A stretch of DNA of 64,000 bases, from positions 2,046,001-2,110,000 of the forward strand of contig NC_134831.1 of assembly GCF_004210375.1 (NCBI RefSeq), read 5' to 3'. The notes under the pieces are model-generated. The model was not told the DNA's origin, made no database searches, and saw only the letters and a program-made list of their open reading frames with translations. How positions within the stretch are numbered: the first letter of the stretch is position 1; every line of letters begins with the position of its first letter. This stretch comes from Tachypleus tridentatus. Its lineage: Eukaryota > Arthropoda > Merostomata > Xiphosura > Limulidae. Position numbers and translations under genes: made by a program. Below, in pieces: positions 36,459 to 48,628 of the stretch.

Positions 36459-36553
36459 CCTGTAGTCTTGCACTCCTAAATGATCTAGCGCAGATAGTAT
36501 TTGTTTAACTATACGCTCTATACCTATCATATTATTTTTACTTCTTATTCTGG

Positions 36554-36820
36554 TTCATCTTGGCTCGGTGGTTGTGGTGCTCGACTCTTAATCAGGGTCG
36601 CGGATTCGAATCCCCTTAATACCAAACATGCTTGCACTGTCAGCCGTGGGTCGTTATTAAGTCACAGTCCATCACACTATTTGTAGGTAAAGGAGTAGCC
36701 CCAAGAGGTAGCGGATGGTGGTGATGACAATATGCTTTCCTTCTAGTCTTACACTGCTAAATTAGGAATGGCTAGTGCAGACAGTCTTCGTGTAACTTTG
36801 CGCGAAAATTCGTAACAAGG
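36554..36820 (+). mobile_element. SINE B, unit 1
   Basis: A diverged SINE. Its head keeps CTCGACTCTTAATCAGGGTC, with the CTT anticodon of tRNA-Lys, supporting the origin of the family. The body and GCGCGAAAATTC end are recognisable. Confidence 0.85.
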
Positions 36821-37013
36821 AAAATTGATTAGTCGTGTTACCCTATTTAAACATAGTTTGTTGAAGATGTAATATAAACATTCATCATCACACTCTGATC
36901 CCTTTGTAATGAATCTACAGATAGTATTAAAAAAGTAAGGATATATGAATGATATTTCACGGTCATTTTCGATATTTACGAAAAGCTCCATAAAGTATAC
37001 TTGGACATTCGTT

Positions 37014-37266
37014 TCTTAACCATTCGACTTGTATTCCGAGGGTTGCGGGTTCGACTCCCGTGGCACCAAACATGCTCTCTTTCAGCCGTGGAGGGTGTTA
37101 TAATGTAACGGTCAATCCTACTAGTCGTTGGTAAAAGCGTAATCCAAGAGTTGGCGGTGGGTGGTGATGACTAGCTGCTTTCTCTCTAGTCTTGCATTGA
37201 TAAATAAGGGACGGCTAGCACAGATAGCCTTCGTGTTGCTTTGCGCGAAAATAAAAAAAACAAACC
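37014..37266 (+). mobile_element. SINE C, unit 1
   Basis: The first ~20 bases of the head are worn. GGGTTCGACTCCCGTGGCACC and the whole body to GCGCGAAAATAAAAAAAAC are present. Right after it the spacer begins in units 1 and 2, whereas unit 3 continues into other sequence. Confidence 0.88.
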
Positions 37267-39295
37267 AAAGACGAGTTCTCTGGAAGATAGGTTGTTTAGT
37301 GGTGAGAGAACAAGACAAGCAGATTTATTTAAGGCTCCTGACAAGTATGAAGTTATCGCGGGCTCTCCTGAAGTTGAATGATATGTATTGCATATCTAGG
37401 CGTGAACCAACAAACAGCTCTGATCATGAGACAGGAAAAAAAAACATACTTAGAACATCAAAGAATTTCAAACTATACCTTGTTCTTGAGTGTGCGGGTC
37501 GTGGTTTGAAAGCGCCGCTGGATAAACTAAAAAGGGTCCGACGACATGATGTCGAAAGAGAAATTTCAAGATTCGAAACCAACAAGCGCTCTTAAAAAAA
37601 AAAAAGTTCCGTGGCAAGTGTTTAGTTGTACAGGAAGATGAACCTCCCAACTGAGGTGTTCAGGGATGTCGATATTCCCCTTTGCCCCTGCTCGCGATAG
37701 AATTTTGATGTAAACATTGAGAGTTTTGATTAATTTTTCAGTCTAACTTGTTTTTATTTTACTCGGTTGATCCTGAAGGTTGAAGTAGTTTCGGAGAAGA
37801 GCGAACATAGAAGTCTGGACGAATGAAGGTGACGGAGAGAAAGCAATCAATGCCGGTGTCGTAACGTCGTTCTTGCGTTGTTCGACGACGTGGTTTAGAC
37901 GCCGACTTGACTGAAGTTCGAAATAAAAAGAAGCAAGTCGACGAATTATCACTCAAACGTCCCGTGTTCAGGGCCACGGGGGGCTGAGATCTGTAAATCC
38001 GCACTCCTCAGAGTTCGCTGTAGGAGGAAACGGGACTACCCAGAGAAAACCCACTTTCAAGGCCAGGGCGCCGAATAATCTACACTGTCCTTATCCGAAG
38101 TTGCTGAAAAGGAAATCGGGGTCAGTAAGATATTCAGGAGTAAAATACATACCAATTAAGGCAGAAATGTAAAATTAGGGGGTTGGTTGGTAAATAAGAA
38201 CTCATTCCAATCTTAGGTTACACAGAGATCCGGGAAATAGTGGTATGACATTGAGCTGGAAGGAGGTGATGAAGGCAATCATGGGAATGAAGTTGAGTAT
38301 TCCGGTTGATCTTCCTCGGTGTATTGCTCTACTTCGGTTTGGGACGATTTTTGTCTCCTTGCAGTTTTAGTTTGTGTCTTCTGAGTGTTTGTGAGCTTGT
38401 TGTCTGTTGCGACTTACGCGTCTGTAGTTCTAACTTGCGTGGTTGGGTCTTGTGATTGTATTACATGGAGTTATAGTTGTGGTCTGACAGGATCTGTTAC
38501 TTTTCTTCTGATTAGATCGTTGTTGGAGGTGAATGTCATCGACGGTCTGAGTGACATCGTCTTTAGTCCTGGTGGTGAGTATTGAGATATTGTTGGCAGT
38601 AGAGGTTAGCGGCATCGATGAAGTTGTAAGGTTTGCTGGACGTGAGGTATTATGGTTGTCAAGCTCATTGCATTGGAGTGGAAATTATCGTCGGCGGGTA
38701 TGTTCGGGTTTGTAATGAAGATGGTGTAAGATGCAGCCATGGTTGCGTACGTAGTCTGCATCTTGTTTATGTTGACTCGCTACTTTTATGAAATGAGTTG
38801 GTAGATCTGTAGTCCTGAATCGGATTCTGTGTGCTGCATGGAGTTTCGAGGACGTGGCTATTACTAGAGAAAGTTGTATTTCAACTGGGGTTATAGAAAG
38901 ATGAACATTACTTAAGAGTACAGGCTGCTATAATTTTTTATGGAAGAGCACTGGACGTTGTTGTTTGCGGTTGCATTTAAGAAAATGACAAAGAACCCAC
39001 CAAAGCAGTCAAAACCTTGGATGTTAATAAAACAACAAATAATAAAGTAGGTATAACCAAAACGTAAATTACAGAACAAAACCATCAAAATCATGTTGGA
39101 TTTACACTGGTCACTTCAAAACGGAAAAGACAAATTTCAACATAAATAGAGAAAATCTAAAATAATGGTACAGGTAAAATAAACCACCACCACAAAACTC
39201 AGTCATAAACGAAGAAACATAAGGACGTACAGCCAACCCCAACCAGAGATCAAACGTTGCAAAACGATGAGGATAGTCCTAAACACCATTCCCCA

Positions 39296-39296
<1 letters not shown>

Positions 39297-39333
<37 letters not shown>
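39297..39333 (+). repeat. (TA)n microsatellite, unit 1
   Basis: About 18 TA units sit directly before SINE D. The unit 2 counterpart (47751-47777) is about 10 bases shorter. Confidence 0.95.
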
Positions 39334-39335
<2 letters not shown>

Positions 39336-39336
<1 letters not shown>

Positions 39337-39620
39337 GGCCTGGCATGGCCTAGCGCGTTAAGGCGTGTGCTTCGTATTCTGAGGATCGCGGGTTCGCGCC
39401 CGAGTCGTGCCAAACATGCTCGCCCTCCCAGCCGTGGGGGCGTTATAATGTACGGTCAATCCCACTATTCGTTGGTAAAAGAGTAGCCCAAGAATTGGCG
39501 GTGGGTGGTGATTACTAGCTGCCTTCCCTCTAGTCTTACACTGCTAAATTAGGGACGGCTAGCACAGATAGCCCTCGAGTAGCTTTGTGCGAAATTCCAA
39601 AAACAACAACAACAACAAAA
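39336..39620 (+). mobile_element. SINE D, unit 1
   Basis: A complete, well-preserved SINE, from GGCCTGGCATGGCCTAGCGC to GCGAAATTCCAAAAACAAC. It is flanked on both sides by GTATATATATA, so it inserted into the TA repeat. This looks like the youngest subfamily in the window. Confidence 0.93.
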
Positions 39621-40190
39621 GTATATATATATTTTCAAAATAAAATAAAAAGGCCACCTGTAAACTAGACTCCACAGTAGTTTAGTTATTAACAAATAAA
39701 CATTGAAATAGGATTTATGTAATTGTTGTGTGGTTAATGCCTATATATGTTTGGACTTATTATCGCGTCTTAAAAACAGGTATAAACCTGTTTTATACAC
39801 AACTTTGATTTTCAATTACTCATTTGAATATTTAATGCACAAGAGACAGAGCACGAAAAAGACCGACAACTAGATAAAGGTTAGTTTGTTTTCCCGTAGC
39901 TGAAAAATTTTACATATATCTACAGTTTTAATTAATTTTGTTCCTATTCTAAGTTAAACAGCATTCACTTCTAGTCTTTATTAATTTTCTTCCTATGTTA
40001 TGCCACACGGCACTCATTTCTTATAGCTTTAATTACTTTTCTTCTTACGATAAGTTATAGGATACTCGTTACTTTGACACCTTTCTTTTCACTTCACATT
40101 CAAAGTTGGAGGGTGGGCCTTTTTTTGATTGTGCATTTTTGTTTTCTTTGAGAGATATTTAGAGTTTATCTTGTGATTACCAAAGACGAG

Positions 40191-40345
40191 ACGCCCGGCA
40201 TAGCCAGGTGGTTAGGACTCTCGACTCGAAATCTGAAGGTCGTGGGTTTGAATCCCGTGGCACCAAACATGCTCCCTCTTTCAGCCGTGGAGGGCATTAT
40301 AATGTAACGGTCAATCCTACTATACGTTGGTAAAAGCGTAACCCA
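40191..40345 (+). mobile_element. SINE E, cut off at the unit 1/2 junction
   Basis: The head and first half are intact, but the element stops at GGTAAAAGCGTAACCCA and the next unit starts about ten bases later. The missing 3' half marks the duplication breakpoint. The same cut is seen at the unit 2/3 junction. Confidence 0.88.
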
Positions 40346-41023
40346 ATCCCATCAAATATTCCAAGAAACGCATTGTCAATAGATGGATTAATTGAGAACC
40401 ACAACTGCAGACGTTTCTTACGGTGTAAAGCAGAGAGAAAATAAGTTCTTTCAGTTTAATTAAAAATATCGAGAGTCAGCAAAATGTGTTCTCTCCATTA
40501 TTGATGTCTTGTTTCATTGTATGTATTACACCATGAGTGGGCAAGGCATCTACACAATATCACAACGTAAATAATTCTATATAAACAGGAACTCTGCTAT
40601 TAACACAACTATCCACGCGTTTCACGAGACTACTATTTCATTATTAAAAACGTGTACTTTTACATTACTTAATCCACGTATGTGTCCAGAATACCAGTGA
40701 GTAATAATATGTATTGTGTACTTATCGCAGGCACAATTGCACAATCTCTGGACGACATGTGGTAACCTGAGAGCCCTTTTAAAACCAGATGTTTCGTGGC
40801 TATTGCAACAAAACGAGGCAACCTGTACTAAATTTGAAATGAGGGAAGGTAAACCTGAATAACGGTGTAATAGTTTTCCATATTTTAAAAGTTACAACTG
40901 TAATTTTGTATTCTAATACAGTGAATTAACGATAGTTCAACATTACGTGTAGAATTACTTTTTAGGAGAATGAAGTTTGCACAGTGTGTTAGTGTGTTCA
41001 CAAAATTTCTCTTACTCTTGTAG

Positions 41024-42040
41024 ATGATGCTACACAAGGTATTCATAAATAAAGAATCTCAAGGTGTGGTACTGGCTGTTGTTGCCGCTCTAGCAAGTGC
41101 CATAAAAGAATATGTGGTAAGTTTATTGGATTCGTTGACTCCAACGGGAATTGCCGCGTTACGTAGTATAGGACAAATGATTTTTCTACTACCCTTATTG
41201 GCAATGAAGGAAAATCCAATATGGTTTAACTGTAAGACAAACTTGGAGCTTGCAGCATCATCTTTTGTTGGAGGAATAGGAACCTTGGGATTTTACTATG
41301 GCTGTTACTACTTACCGGTAGCGGAGGCGGCTGTCATCTACTACAGTATGCCAATCTACACAACTCTACTTGGCTGTCTGGTATTGAGGGAAAAGTGCAG
41401 CTTGCTGAAACTCCTCAGTCTGATACTAACATTGGTAGGTGTACTTTTAGTTCTTCTTCCAGAGATTATGGGCGTGAAAGAATGGAAAAACTTTTCTCAT
41501 TTTGAACTGACGCTAGGCGTAGTTATGACTATTGTGGGAGCTTTGGCCGACGCCATTTTAATTGTGTGGACTCGTCGACTATCAGACCTGTCTTATTTGT
41601 CCGTTAATCTCTGGTGGGCTGTCATCGGTGCTCTCTTTTGTTTGGTCATAACCATAGCAACGGACTCGTCAATCATGTGGCGGTGCGGATGGGATGGCGT
41701 TTCACTCATAAGTTTGTCTATTCTAGACTTAATCGGAGTGATCTCAACAGTTTTGGCGTTGAAACGTATGGACTCCGGAAACGTATCCATAGCGTTTACA
41801 ACGGAAATTATTTTTTCCTTGATCTTGCAAGACTTTGCACAACGTGAAACACCAAGTTTGTTGAGCATTACTGGAGCTATTCTCATTATCATAGCAGTAA
41901 CAGCTACAACACCGTGTACTGAGAAAGCTTTTTCACTTGCCAAGGAATACTGGCACAACATATGTACGTATATATCTCGTCGAGATCGGAAAGTGACATG
42001 TGAAGCAGAGGTGGAGAAACTGATTCATGATGTGATTTGA
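41024..42040 (+). CDS. SLC35G-like DMT (EamA) transporter, copy 2
   Basis: A 338-codon, ten-helix transporter, 4 amino acid changes from copy 3. Approximate helices are at residues 14-33, 42-60, 73-93, 98-118, 125-146, 160-182, 190-212, 226-247, 254-272 and 280-301, in two EamA-like repeats. The unspliced frame ends with a basic/acidic tail (CTYISRRDRKVTCEAEVEKL). Alternatively a donor at 41964 (T|GTACGT) and the acceptor CTGTTGCTTTCAG (42256-42257) would join in phase to a 15-codon last exon ending at 42304. The ATG abuts the acceptor CTCTTACTCTTGTAG. The likely promoter and leader exon lie in unit 1 (35776-35866). Confidence 0.9.
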   Translation: MMLHKVFINKESQGVVLAVVAALASAIKEYVVSLLDSLTPTGIAALRSIGQMIFLLPLLAMKENPIWFNCKTNLELAASSFVGGIGTLGFYYGCYYLPVAEAAVIYYSMPIYTTLLGCLVLREKCSLLKLLSLILTLVGVLLVLLPEIMGVKEWKNFSHFELTLGVVMTIVGALADAILIVWTRRLSDLSYLSVNLWWAVIGALFCLVITIATDSSIMWRCGWDGVSLISLSILDLIGVISTVLALKRMDSGNVSIAFTTEIIFSLILQDFAQRETPSLLSITGAILIIIAVTATTPCTEKAFSLAKEYWHNICTYISRRDRKVTCEAEVEKLIHDVI

Positions 42041-43372
42041 ATACCCGTCTTTCGATAGATCAGCGGTTAAGGTCAACAGTTTATAACACTGAAAATCGGG
42101 ATTCGATACTCACTGTGACAGTAAAGTAAGTTTTCACTGTACAAGCTCCAGTAGAAAGTGTGCCAGAACTGAACAGATAAACTCATATTGTACAGTCGAC
42201 AGCGCTACCTTGTAAAAGTTTTGTTGCGTCACAGCATTAGTTTGCTGTTGCTTTCAGCTAACGTGTTCAGCAAAGTATATTACAATGCCAATGCTTTTAA
42301 GTAGGATGCTATACGTATTACTGCAATATCCTCGGAGGCAGAGGAGATATGATTTACTACACCTCTTGAATAAGTGACAGCAAAGAAATAATCATACATT
42401 TAAAAGCTTTTTCCTGTACCAAATCGCGTACCTTCTGTTCAATCTGTATAGTTCGTCAATTAAATACGACTACAAAATTTAAGAAATTGCCTTGTAAGTG
42501 TTAGTGAATACGAATGACAATCATGGTTCTGAGTCTTCAGAGATGGAGTAACTTTACAATATGACATTTCTTAGGTCTTTTAAAATCGAATATTTGTTTA
42601 TCTGTAACTTCACTAATTGATGGAAGTGTATACTGGTGGATTACAATTGACAATTGATAAGCTATCTTTTGTTATAGAGTGACCAAGATGGGGCATAAGA
42701 TAAAAGCTACTAAGGCCCTCTACAGTAAGTTCTCTCAAGCCGTAATATTGCGAAAAGCTGTCGTATGACATCAGAAAAACAATTTTCCTCTTTAAATTTT
42801 AAACTTCTTGTGGGTGTATTTCTTTTCTTTTGGAATCGCGTAAAGGTTACCATGTTGACAGTTGTTATTCTTATATCTTTAACCTTCAATGCCACAAAAG
42901 ATGTGAAAGTAATCGTTCATTTACACGAAGGGAACGTGTCATATTGAGAGACTGGTGACGTATAGGAGCCGATAATATATAACCATTTAAAAAAAGAACA
43001 AATATTTTCCGACAGAAAATGCGAAATAGTATACTTTACATTACAAAGACAAAGAATTTATTTGTTACAGAGAGTAATCTAGAGTTTTGTTTGTTGTTTT
43101 TTTTGAAGAGCTACACTGAGTTAAGTTAGTCTGAAGAATTTCTTTCAAAAATTATTAACAATTGCGGATCTTTGGTCGCTATGATTACTTTGATCTCTAT
43201 GCCAGACAAACAGGTAAGTAACAGAAGACACCAAATATCTGACACGTGTTGTTGTGTTATCAAGGAAACAGAGTTTCCAACAAATCTGGGACAGGTAACC
43301 CCCAATAACAATAGATTCTATCAGAATGTAATGGGAGTGTTCTGTAGTAGATAACAGAGCTCTCTGTATGGA

Positions 43373-43617
43373 AATAATTAGACTGAACAAAGCTGTTAAA
43401 ATATAAATATCCTTATTATAATAAGGCTGAACAAAACTGGTAAAAGTATAAATAATTTATTATTATAAACTGCACCAAGATAGTAAAAATATAAACATTA
43501 TTATGATTAGACTGAATAAAGATGTTAAAAATGTCACCATTATATTATAATTACACTAAACAAGGCTGCTAAAGATATAAACAGCGTTATAATTGTACTC
43601 AACAAAGTTTGTAAACA
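43373..43617 (+). repeat. Minisatellite, unit 2
   Basis: Counterpart of the ~42-bp repeat tract of unit 1, nearly identical in unit number and sequence. Confidence 0.75.
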
Positions 43618-44221
43618 TTCTATTACATGATACACACAACAAAAAACACTGTGTATGGAAAGAAAATAGAAATACACAATATTGTATGAAGTGGTTCAGA
43701 ATAAAGTTCAAACGCCCACGAACGGAATAATACGAAACGTAAATAAAAACTAGTTTCAACACCTCACATGCTCTCTTCAGTCCAACACTGAACTGAAGAG
43801 TATATGTGGAATGCCAAATGTAGTTTCCATTTAGATTGGGAATTATAGTGTTAGTATGGGTTTGAGGTTCATTGCACAGTGTATGGATTTGCATGCAACA
43901 AACCGGATGTTATACATATTATTACAATATTCCTGCAAGCAGAAGAGACATCATCTACTACCAAGAAACAAAGTAACCAGAATAGTGATTCTACAATGAT
44001 GAAGAACCACGTGTTAATCAAATCGTAAAAAAGGAAATAATATTGAAGAATACACCAATACGGATCACTACTTGTTTACAGTAAACACACAAGTTATAGA
44101 ACAAAAAACAGTTAAAAATTCACAAGGTAGGACCAGTTGACGCAACTCTAAGATAATTATATGTCTGCGATTGATGACAAGAATCAAACTCGTCGATGAT
44201 TGGCAGCATGTTAGCGGTCGC

Positions 44222-44312
44222 TATTTAAAACCTGATCACTCAAAATCGTCTTCAGCACGAGAGTACTGTTTCTACTTTGGTTCAGCTCACTCCCAGAACA
44301 TATCTGCCATTG
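44222..44312 (+). promoter_or_regulatory. TATA + initiator promoter and short leader exon, unit 2
   Basis: TATTTAAAA (44222-44230), initiator A at 44254 and donor GT at 44313, all as in unit 1. By position it could drive the copy 3 transporter at 49495. Confidence 0.5.
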
Positions 44313-44636
44313 GTAAGTATAACCACAGCCATTGGCAAGTATAACCACAACAACATCATGTAAGGTCAAGTGAAAGAACGCATATGTCCGAATTCAGTCG
44401 CAAAAAAATGAGATCAAAGTAGCTGCAGGGAGAACAGCTGGAAAGTGGGTAAATCGGCCCTTTGCAACGCATGTGTGTTTTAGCGAATTTTGTGACTTCA
44501 GCGATGCGCCGCTTATACAAACTTCAAGGTTTTGTCTTCTGGTTCGTCAAATAGCAATTTCCCAAAGGTAACCTGTGACTCCATTTGGTTATAATATTGT
44601 CATGTGGCTATAATAATGTCACTAAAAACCATTAAC

Positions 44637-44906
44637 CGGACCGGCCTGGCCAGGTGGTTTCGGCGCTTCACTCGTAATTTGAGGGTCGCGCATTCGAATC
44701 CTGTGGCAACAAACATGTTCGCCCTATCAGTCGTGGGGACGGTATAATGTGACGTTCAATCCCACTATTCGTTGGTAAAAGAGCAGCTCAAGAGTTGGGC
44801 GTGGGTGGTGATGACTAGCTGCCTTCCCTCTAGACTTATACTGCTAAATTAGGGACGGCTATCGCAGATAGCCCTCGAGTAGCTTTGCGCGAAATTCAAA
44901 ACAAAC
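44637..44906 (+). mobile_element. SINE A, unit 2
   Basis: Duplicate of the unit 1 SINE A at the same place, with few changes. Confidence 0.9.
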
Positions 44907-45003
44907 CCTGTAGTCTTGCACTCCTAAATGATCTAGCGCAGATAGTATTCGTTTAACTATACGCTCTATACCTATCATATTATTTTTACTTCTTATTCTG
45001 GTT

Positions 45004-45269
45004 CATCTTGGCTCGGTGTTTGTGGTGCTCGACTCTTAATCAGGGTCGCGGATTCGAATCCCCCTTAATACCAAACATGCTTGCACTGTCAGCCGTGGGT
45101 CGTTATTAAGTCGCAGTCCATCACACTATTTGTAGGTAAAGGAGTAGCCCCAAGAGGTAGCGGATGGTGGTGATGACAATATGCTTTCCTTCTAGTCTTA
45201 CACTGCTAAATTAGGAATGGCTAGTGCAGATAGTCTTCGTGTAACTTTGCGCGAAAATTCGTAACAAGG
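45004..45269 (+). mobile_element. SINE B, unit 2
   Basis: Duplicate of the unit 1 SINE B, keeping the CTCTTAATC anticodon-loop sequence. Confidence 0.85.
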
Positions 45270-45462
45270 AAAATTGATTCGTCGTGTTACCCTATTTAAA
45301 CATAGTTTGTTGAAGATGTAATATAAACATTCATCATCACACTCTGATCCCTTTGTAATGAATCTACAGATAGTATTAAAAAGTAAGGATATATGAATGA
45401 TATTTCACGGTCATTTTCGATATTTACGAAAAGCTCCATAAAGTATACTTGGACATTCGTTT

Positions 45463-45714
45463 CTTAACCATTCGACTTGTATTCCGAGGGTTGCGGGTTC
45501 GACTCCCGTGGCACCAAACATGCTCTCTTTCAGCCGTGGAGGGTGTTATAATGTAACGGTCAATCCTACTAGTCGTTGGTAAAAGCGTAATCCAAGAGTT
45601 GGCGGTGGGTGGTGATGACTAGCTGCTTTCTCTCTAGTCTTGCATTGATAAATAAGGGACGGCTAGCACAGATAGCCTTCGTGTTGCTTTGCGCGAAAAT
45701 AAAAAAAACAAACC
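45463..45714 (+). mobile_element. SINE C, unit 2
   Basis: Duplicate of the unit 1 SINE C, followed by the spacer. Confidence 0.88.
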
Positions 45715-45723
45715 AAAGACGAG

Positions 45724-48617
45724 TTCTCTGGAAGATAGGTTGTTTAGTGGTGAGAGAACAAGACAAGCAGATTTATTTAAGGCTCCTGACAAGTATGAAG
45801 TTATCGCGGGCTCTCCTGAAGTTGAATGATATGTATTGCATATCTAGGCGTGAACCAACAAACAGCTCTGATCATGAGACAGGAAAAAAAACATACTTAG
45901 AACATCAAAGAATTTCAAACTATACCTTGTTCTTGAGTGTGCGGGTCGTGGTTTGAAAGCGCCGCTGGATAAACTAAAAAGGGTCCGACGACATGATGTC
46001 GAAAGAGAAATTTCAAGATTCGAAACCAACAAGCGCTCTTAAGAAAAAAAAAGTTCCGTGGCAAGTGTTTAGTTGTACAGGAAGATGAACCTCCCAACTG
46101 AGGTGTTCAGGGATGTCGATATTCCCCTTTGCCCCTGCTCGCGATAGAATTTTGATGTAAACATTGAGAGTTTTGATTAATTTTTCAGTCTAACTTGTTT
46201 TTATTTTACTCGGTTGATCCTGAAGGTTGAAGTAGTTTCGGAGAAGAGCGAACATAGAAGTCTGGACGAATGAAGGTGACGGAGAGAAAGCAATCAATGC
46301 CGGTGTCGTAACGTCGTTCTTGCGTTGTTCGACGACGTGGTTTAGACGCCGACTTGACTGAAGTTCGAAATAAAAAGAAGCAAGTCGACGAATTATCACT
46401 CAAACGTCCCGTGTTCAGGGCCACGGGGGGCTGAGATCTGTAAATCCGCACTCCTCAGAGTTCGCTGTAGGAGGAAACGGGACTACCCAGAGAAAACCCA
46501 CTTTCAAGGCCAGGGCGCCGAATAATCTACACTGTCCTTATCCGAAGTTGCTGAAAAGGAAATCGGGGTCAGTAAGATATTCAGGAGTAAAATACATACC
46601 AATTAAGGCAGAAATGTAAAATTAGGGGGGGTTGGTTGGTAAATGAGAACTCATTCCAATCTTAGGTTACACAGAGATCCGGGAAATAGTGGTATGACAT
46701 TGAGCTGGAAGGAGGTGATGAAGGCAATCATGGGAATGAAGTTGAGTATTCCGGTTGATCTTCCTCGGTGTATTGCTCTACTTCGGTTTGGGACGATTTT
46801 TGTCTCCTTGCAGTTTTAGTTTGTGTCTTCTGAGTGTTTGTGAGCTTGTTGTCTGTTGCGGCTTACGCGTCTGTAGTTCTAACTTGCGTGGTTGGGTCTT
46901 GTGATTGTATTACATGGAGTTATAGTTGTGGTCTGACAGGATCTGTTACTTTTCTTCTGATTAGATCGTTGTTGGGAGGTGAATGTCATCGACGGTCTGA
47001 GTGACATCGTCTTTCGTCCTGGTGGTGAGTATTGAGATATTGTTGGCAGTAGAGGTTAGCGGCATCGATGAAGTTGTAAGGTTTGCTGGACGTGGGGTAT
47101 TATGGTTGTCAAGCTCATTGCATTGGAGTGGAAATTATCGTCGGCGGGTATGTTCGGGTTTGTAATGAAGATGGTGTAAGATGCAGCCATGGTTGCGTAC
47201 GTAGTCTGCATCTTGTTTATGTTGACTCGCTACTTTTATGAAATGAGTTGGTAGATCTGTAGTCCTGAATCGGATTCTGTGTGCTGCATGGAGTTTCGAG
47301 GACGTGGCTATTACTAGAGAAAGTTGTATTTCAACTGGGGTTATAGAAAGATGAACATTACTTAAGAGTACAGGCTGCTATAATTTTTTTATGGAAGAGC
47401 ACTGGACGTTGTTGTTTGCAGTTGCATTTAAGAAAATGACAAAGAACCCACCAAAGCAGTCAAAACCTTGGATGTTAATAAAACAACAAATAATAAAGTA
47501 GGTATAACCAAAACGTAAATTACAGAACAAAACCATCAAAATCATGTTGGATTTACACTGGTCACTTCAAAACGGAAAAGACAAATTTCAACATAAATAG
47601 AGAAGATCTAAAATAATGGTACAGGTAAAAAAAAACACCACCACCACAAAACTCAGTGATAAACGAAGAAACATAAGGACGTACAGCCAACCCCAACCAG
47701 AGATCAAACGTTGCAAAACGATGAGGATAGTCCTAAACACCATTCCCCAGTATATATATATATATATATATATATATGAGGGCCTGGCATGGCCTAGCGC
47801 GTTAAGGCGTGTGCTTCGTAATCTGAGGGTCGCGGGTTCGCGCCCGAGTCGTGCCAAACATGCTCGCCCTCCCAGCCGTGGGGGCGTTATAATGTACGGT
47901 CAATCCCACTATTCGTTGGTAAAAGAGTAGCCCAAGAATTGGCGGTGGGTGGTGATTACTAGCTGCCTTCCCTCTAGTCTTACACTGCTAAATTAGGGAC
48001 GGCTAGCACAGATAGCCCTCGAGTAGCTTTGTGCGAAATTCCAAAAACAACAACAAAAGTATATATATATTTTCAAAATAAAATAAAAAGGCCACCTGTA
48101 AACTAGACTCCACAGTAGTTTAGGTATTAACAAATAAACATTGAAATAGGATTTATGTAATTGTTGTGTGATTAATGCCTATATATGTTTGGACTTATTA
48201 TCGCGTCTTAAAAACAGGTATAAACCTGTTTTATACACAACTTTGATTTTCAATTACTCATTTGAATATTTAATGCACAAGAGACAGGGCACGAAAAAGA
48301 CCGACAACTAGATAAAGGTTAGTTTGTTTTCCCGTACCTGATAAATTTTACATATATCTACAGTTTTAATTAATTTTGTTCCTATTCTAAATTAAACAGC
48401 ATTCACTTCTAGTCTTTATTAATTTTCTTCCTATGTTATGCCACACGGTCCTCATTTCCTATAGCTTTAATTACTCTTCTTCTTACGATAAGTTATAGGA
48501 TACTCGTTACTTTGACACCTTTCTTTTCACTTCACATTCAAAGTTGGAGGGTGGGCCTTTTTTTGATTGTGCGTGTTTTGTTTTCTTTGAGAGATATTTA
48601 GAGTTTATCTTGTGATA
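45724..48617. repeat. 2.9-kb spacer between units 2 and 3
   Basis: Near-identical to 37276-40178, with the same flanking ACCAAAGACGAG repeats (45712-45723 and 48618-48629), TA microsatellite (47751-47777) and SINE D. Confidence 0.6.
47779..48058 (+). mobile_element. SINE D, unit 2
   Basis: Duplicate of the unit 1 SINE D, with fewer AAC repeats in its tail and a shorter TA tract before it. Confidence 0.93.
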
Positions 48618-48628
48618 ACCAAAGACGA

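Larger units (their letters stand above)
37276..40178. repeat. 2.9-kb spacer between units 1 and 2
   Basis: It is bounded by the 12-bp direct repeat ACCAAAGACGAG (37264-37275 and 40179-40190) and present only between units. Most of it is unclassified. On the minus strand, open stretches rich in Ser, Thr, Gln and Asn lie between ~38750 and ~37740, perhaps an old ORF1-like relic, with no motif I can name. It also holds a TA microsatellite and SINE D. The direct repeats suggest an insertion. Confidence 0.6.
31956..40354 (+). repeat. Tandem unit 1 (~8.4 kb) of transporter array
   Basis: It is near-identical to 40355-48793 throughout and to 48794-54163 in part. It begins at AATATTCCAAGAAACGC and ends in a cut-off SINE. 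It contains one transporter gene, an internal promoter-like block, three SINEs (A, B, C), the 2.9-kb spacer with SINE D, and the truncated SINE E. Spacing to unit 2 is 8399 bp. Confidence 0.93.

Noticed and set aside
37740-38750. Minus-strand coding gene in the spacer
   Set aside because: Open stretches lie in different frames with no domain; at most an old repeat relic.
41593-41961. Antisense open frames inside the transporters (also at 33230 and 50064)
   Set aside because: They mirror the transporter coding frame and are repeated only because the gene is repeated.
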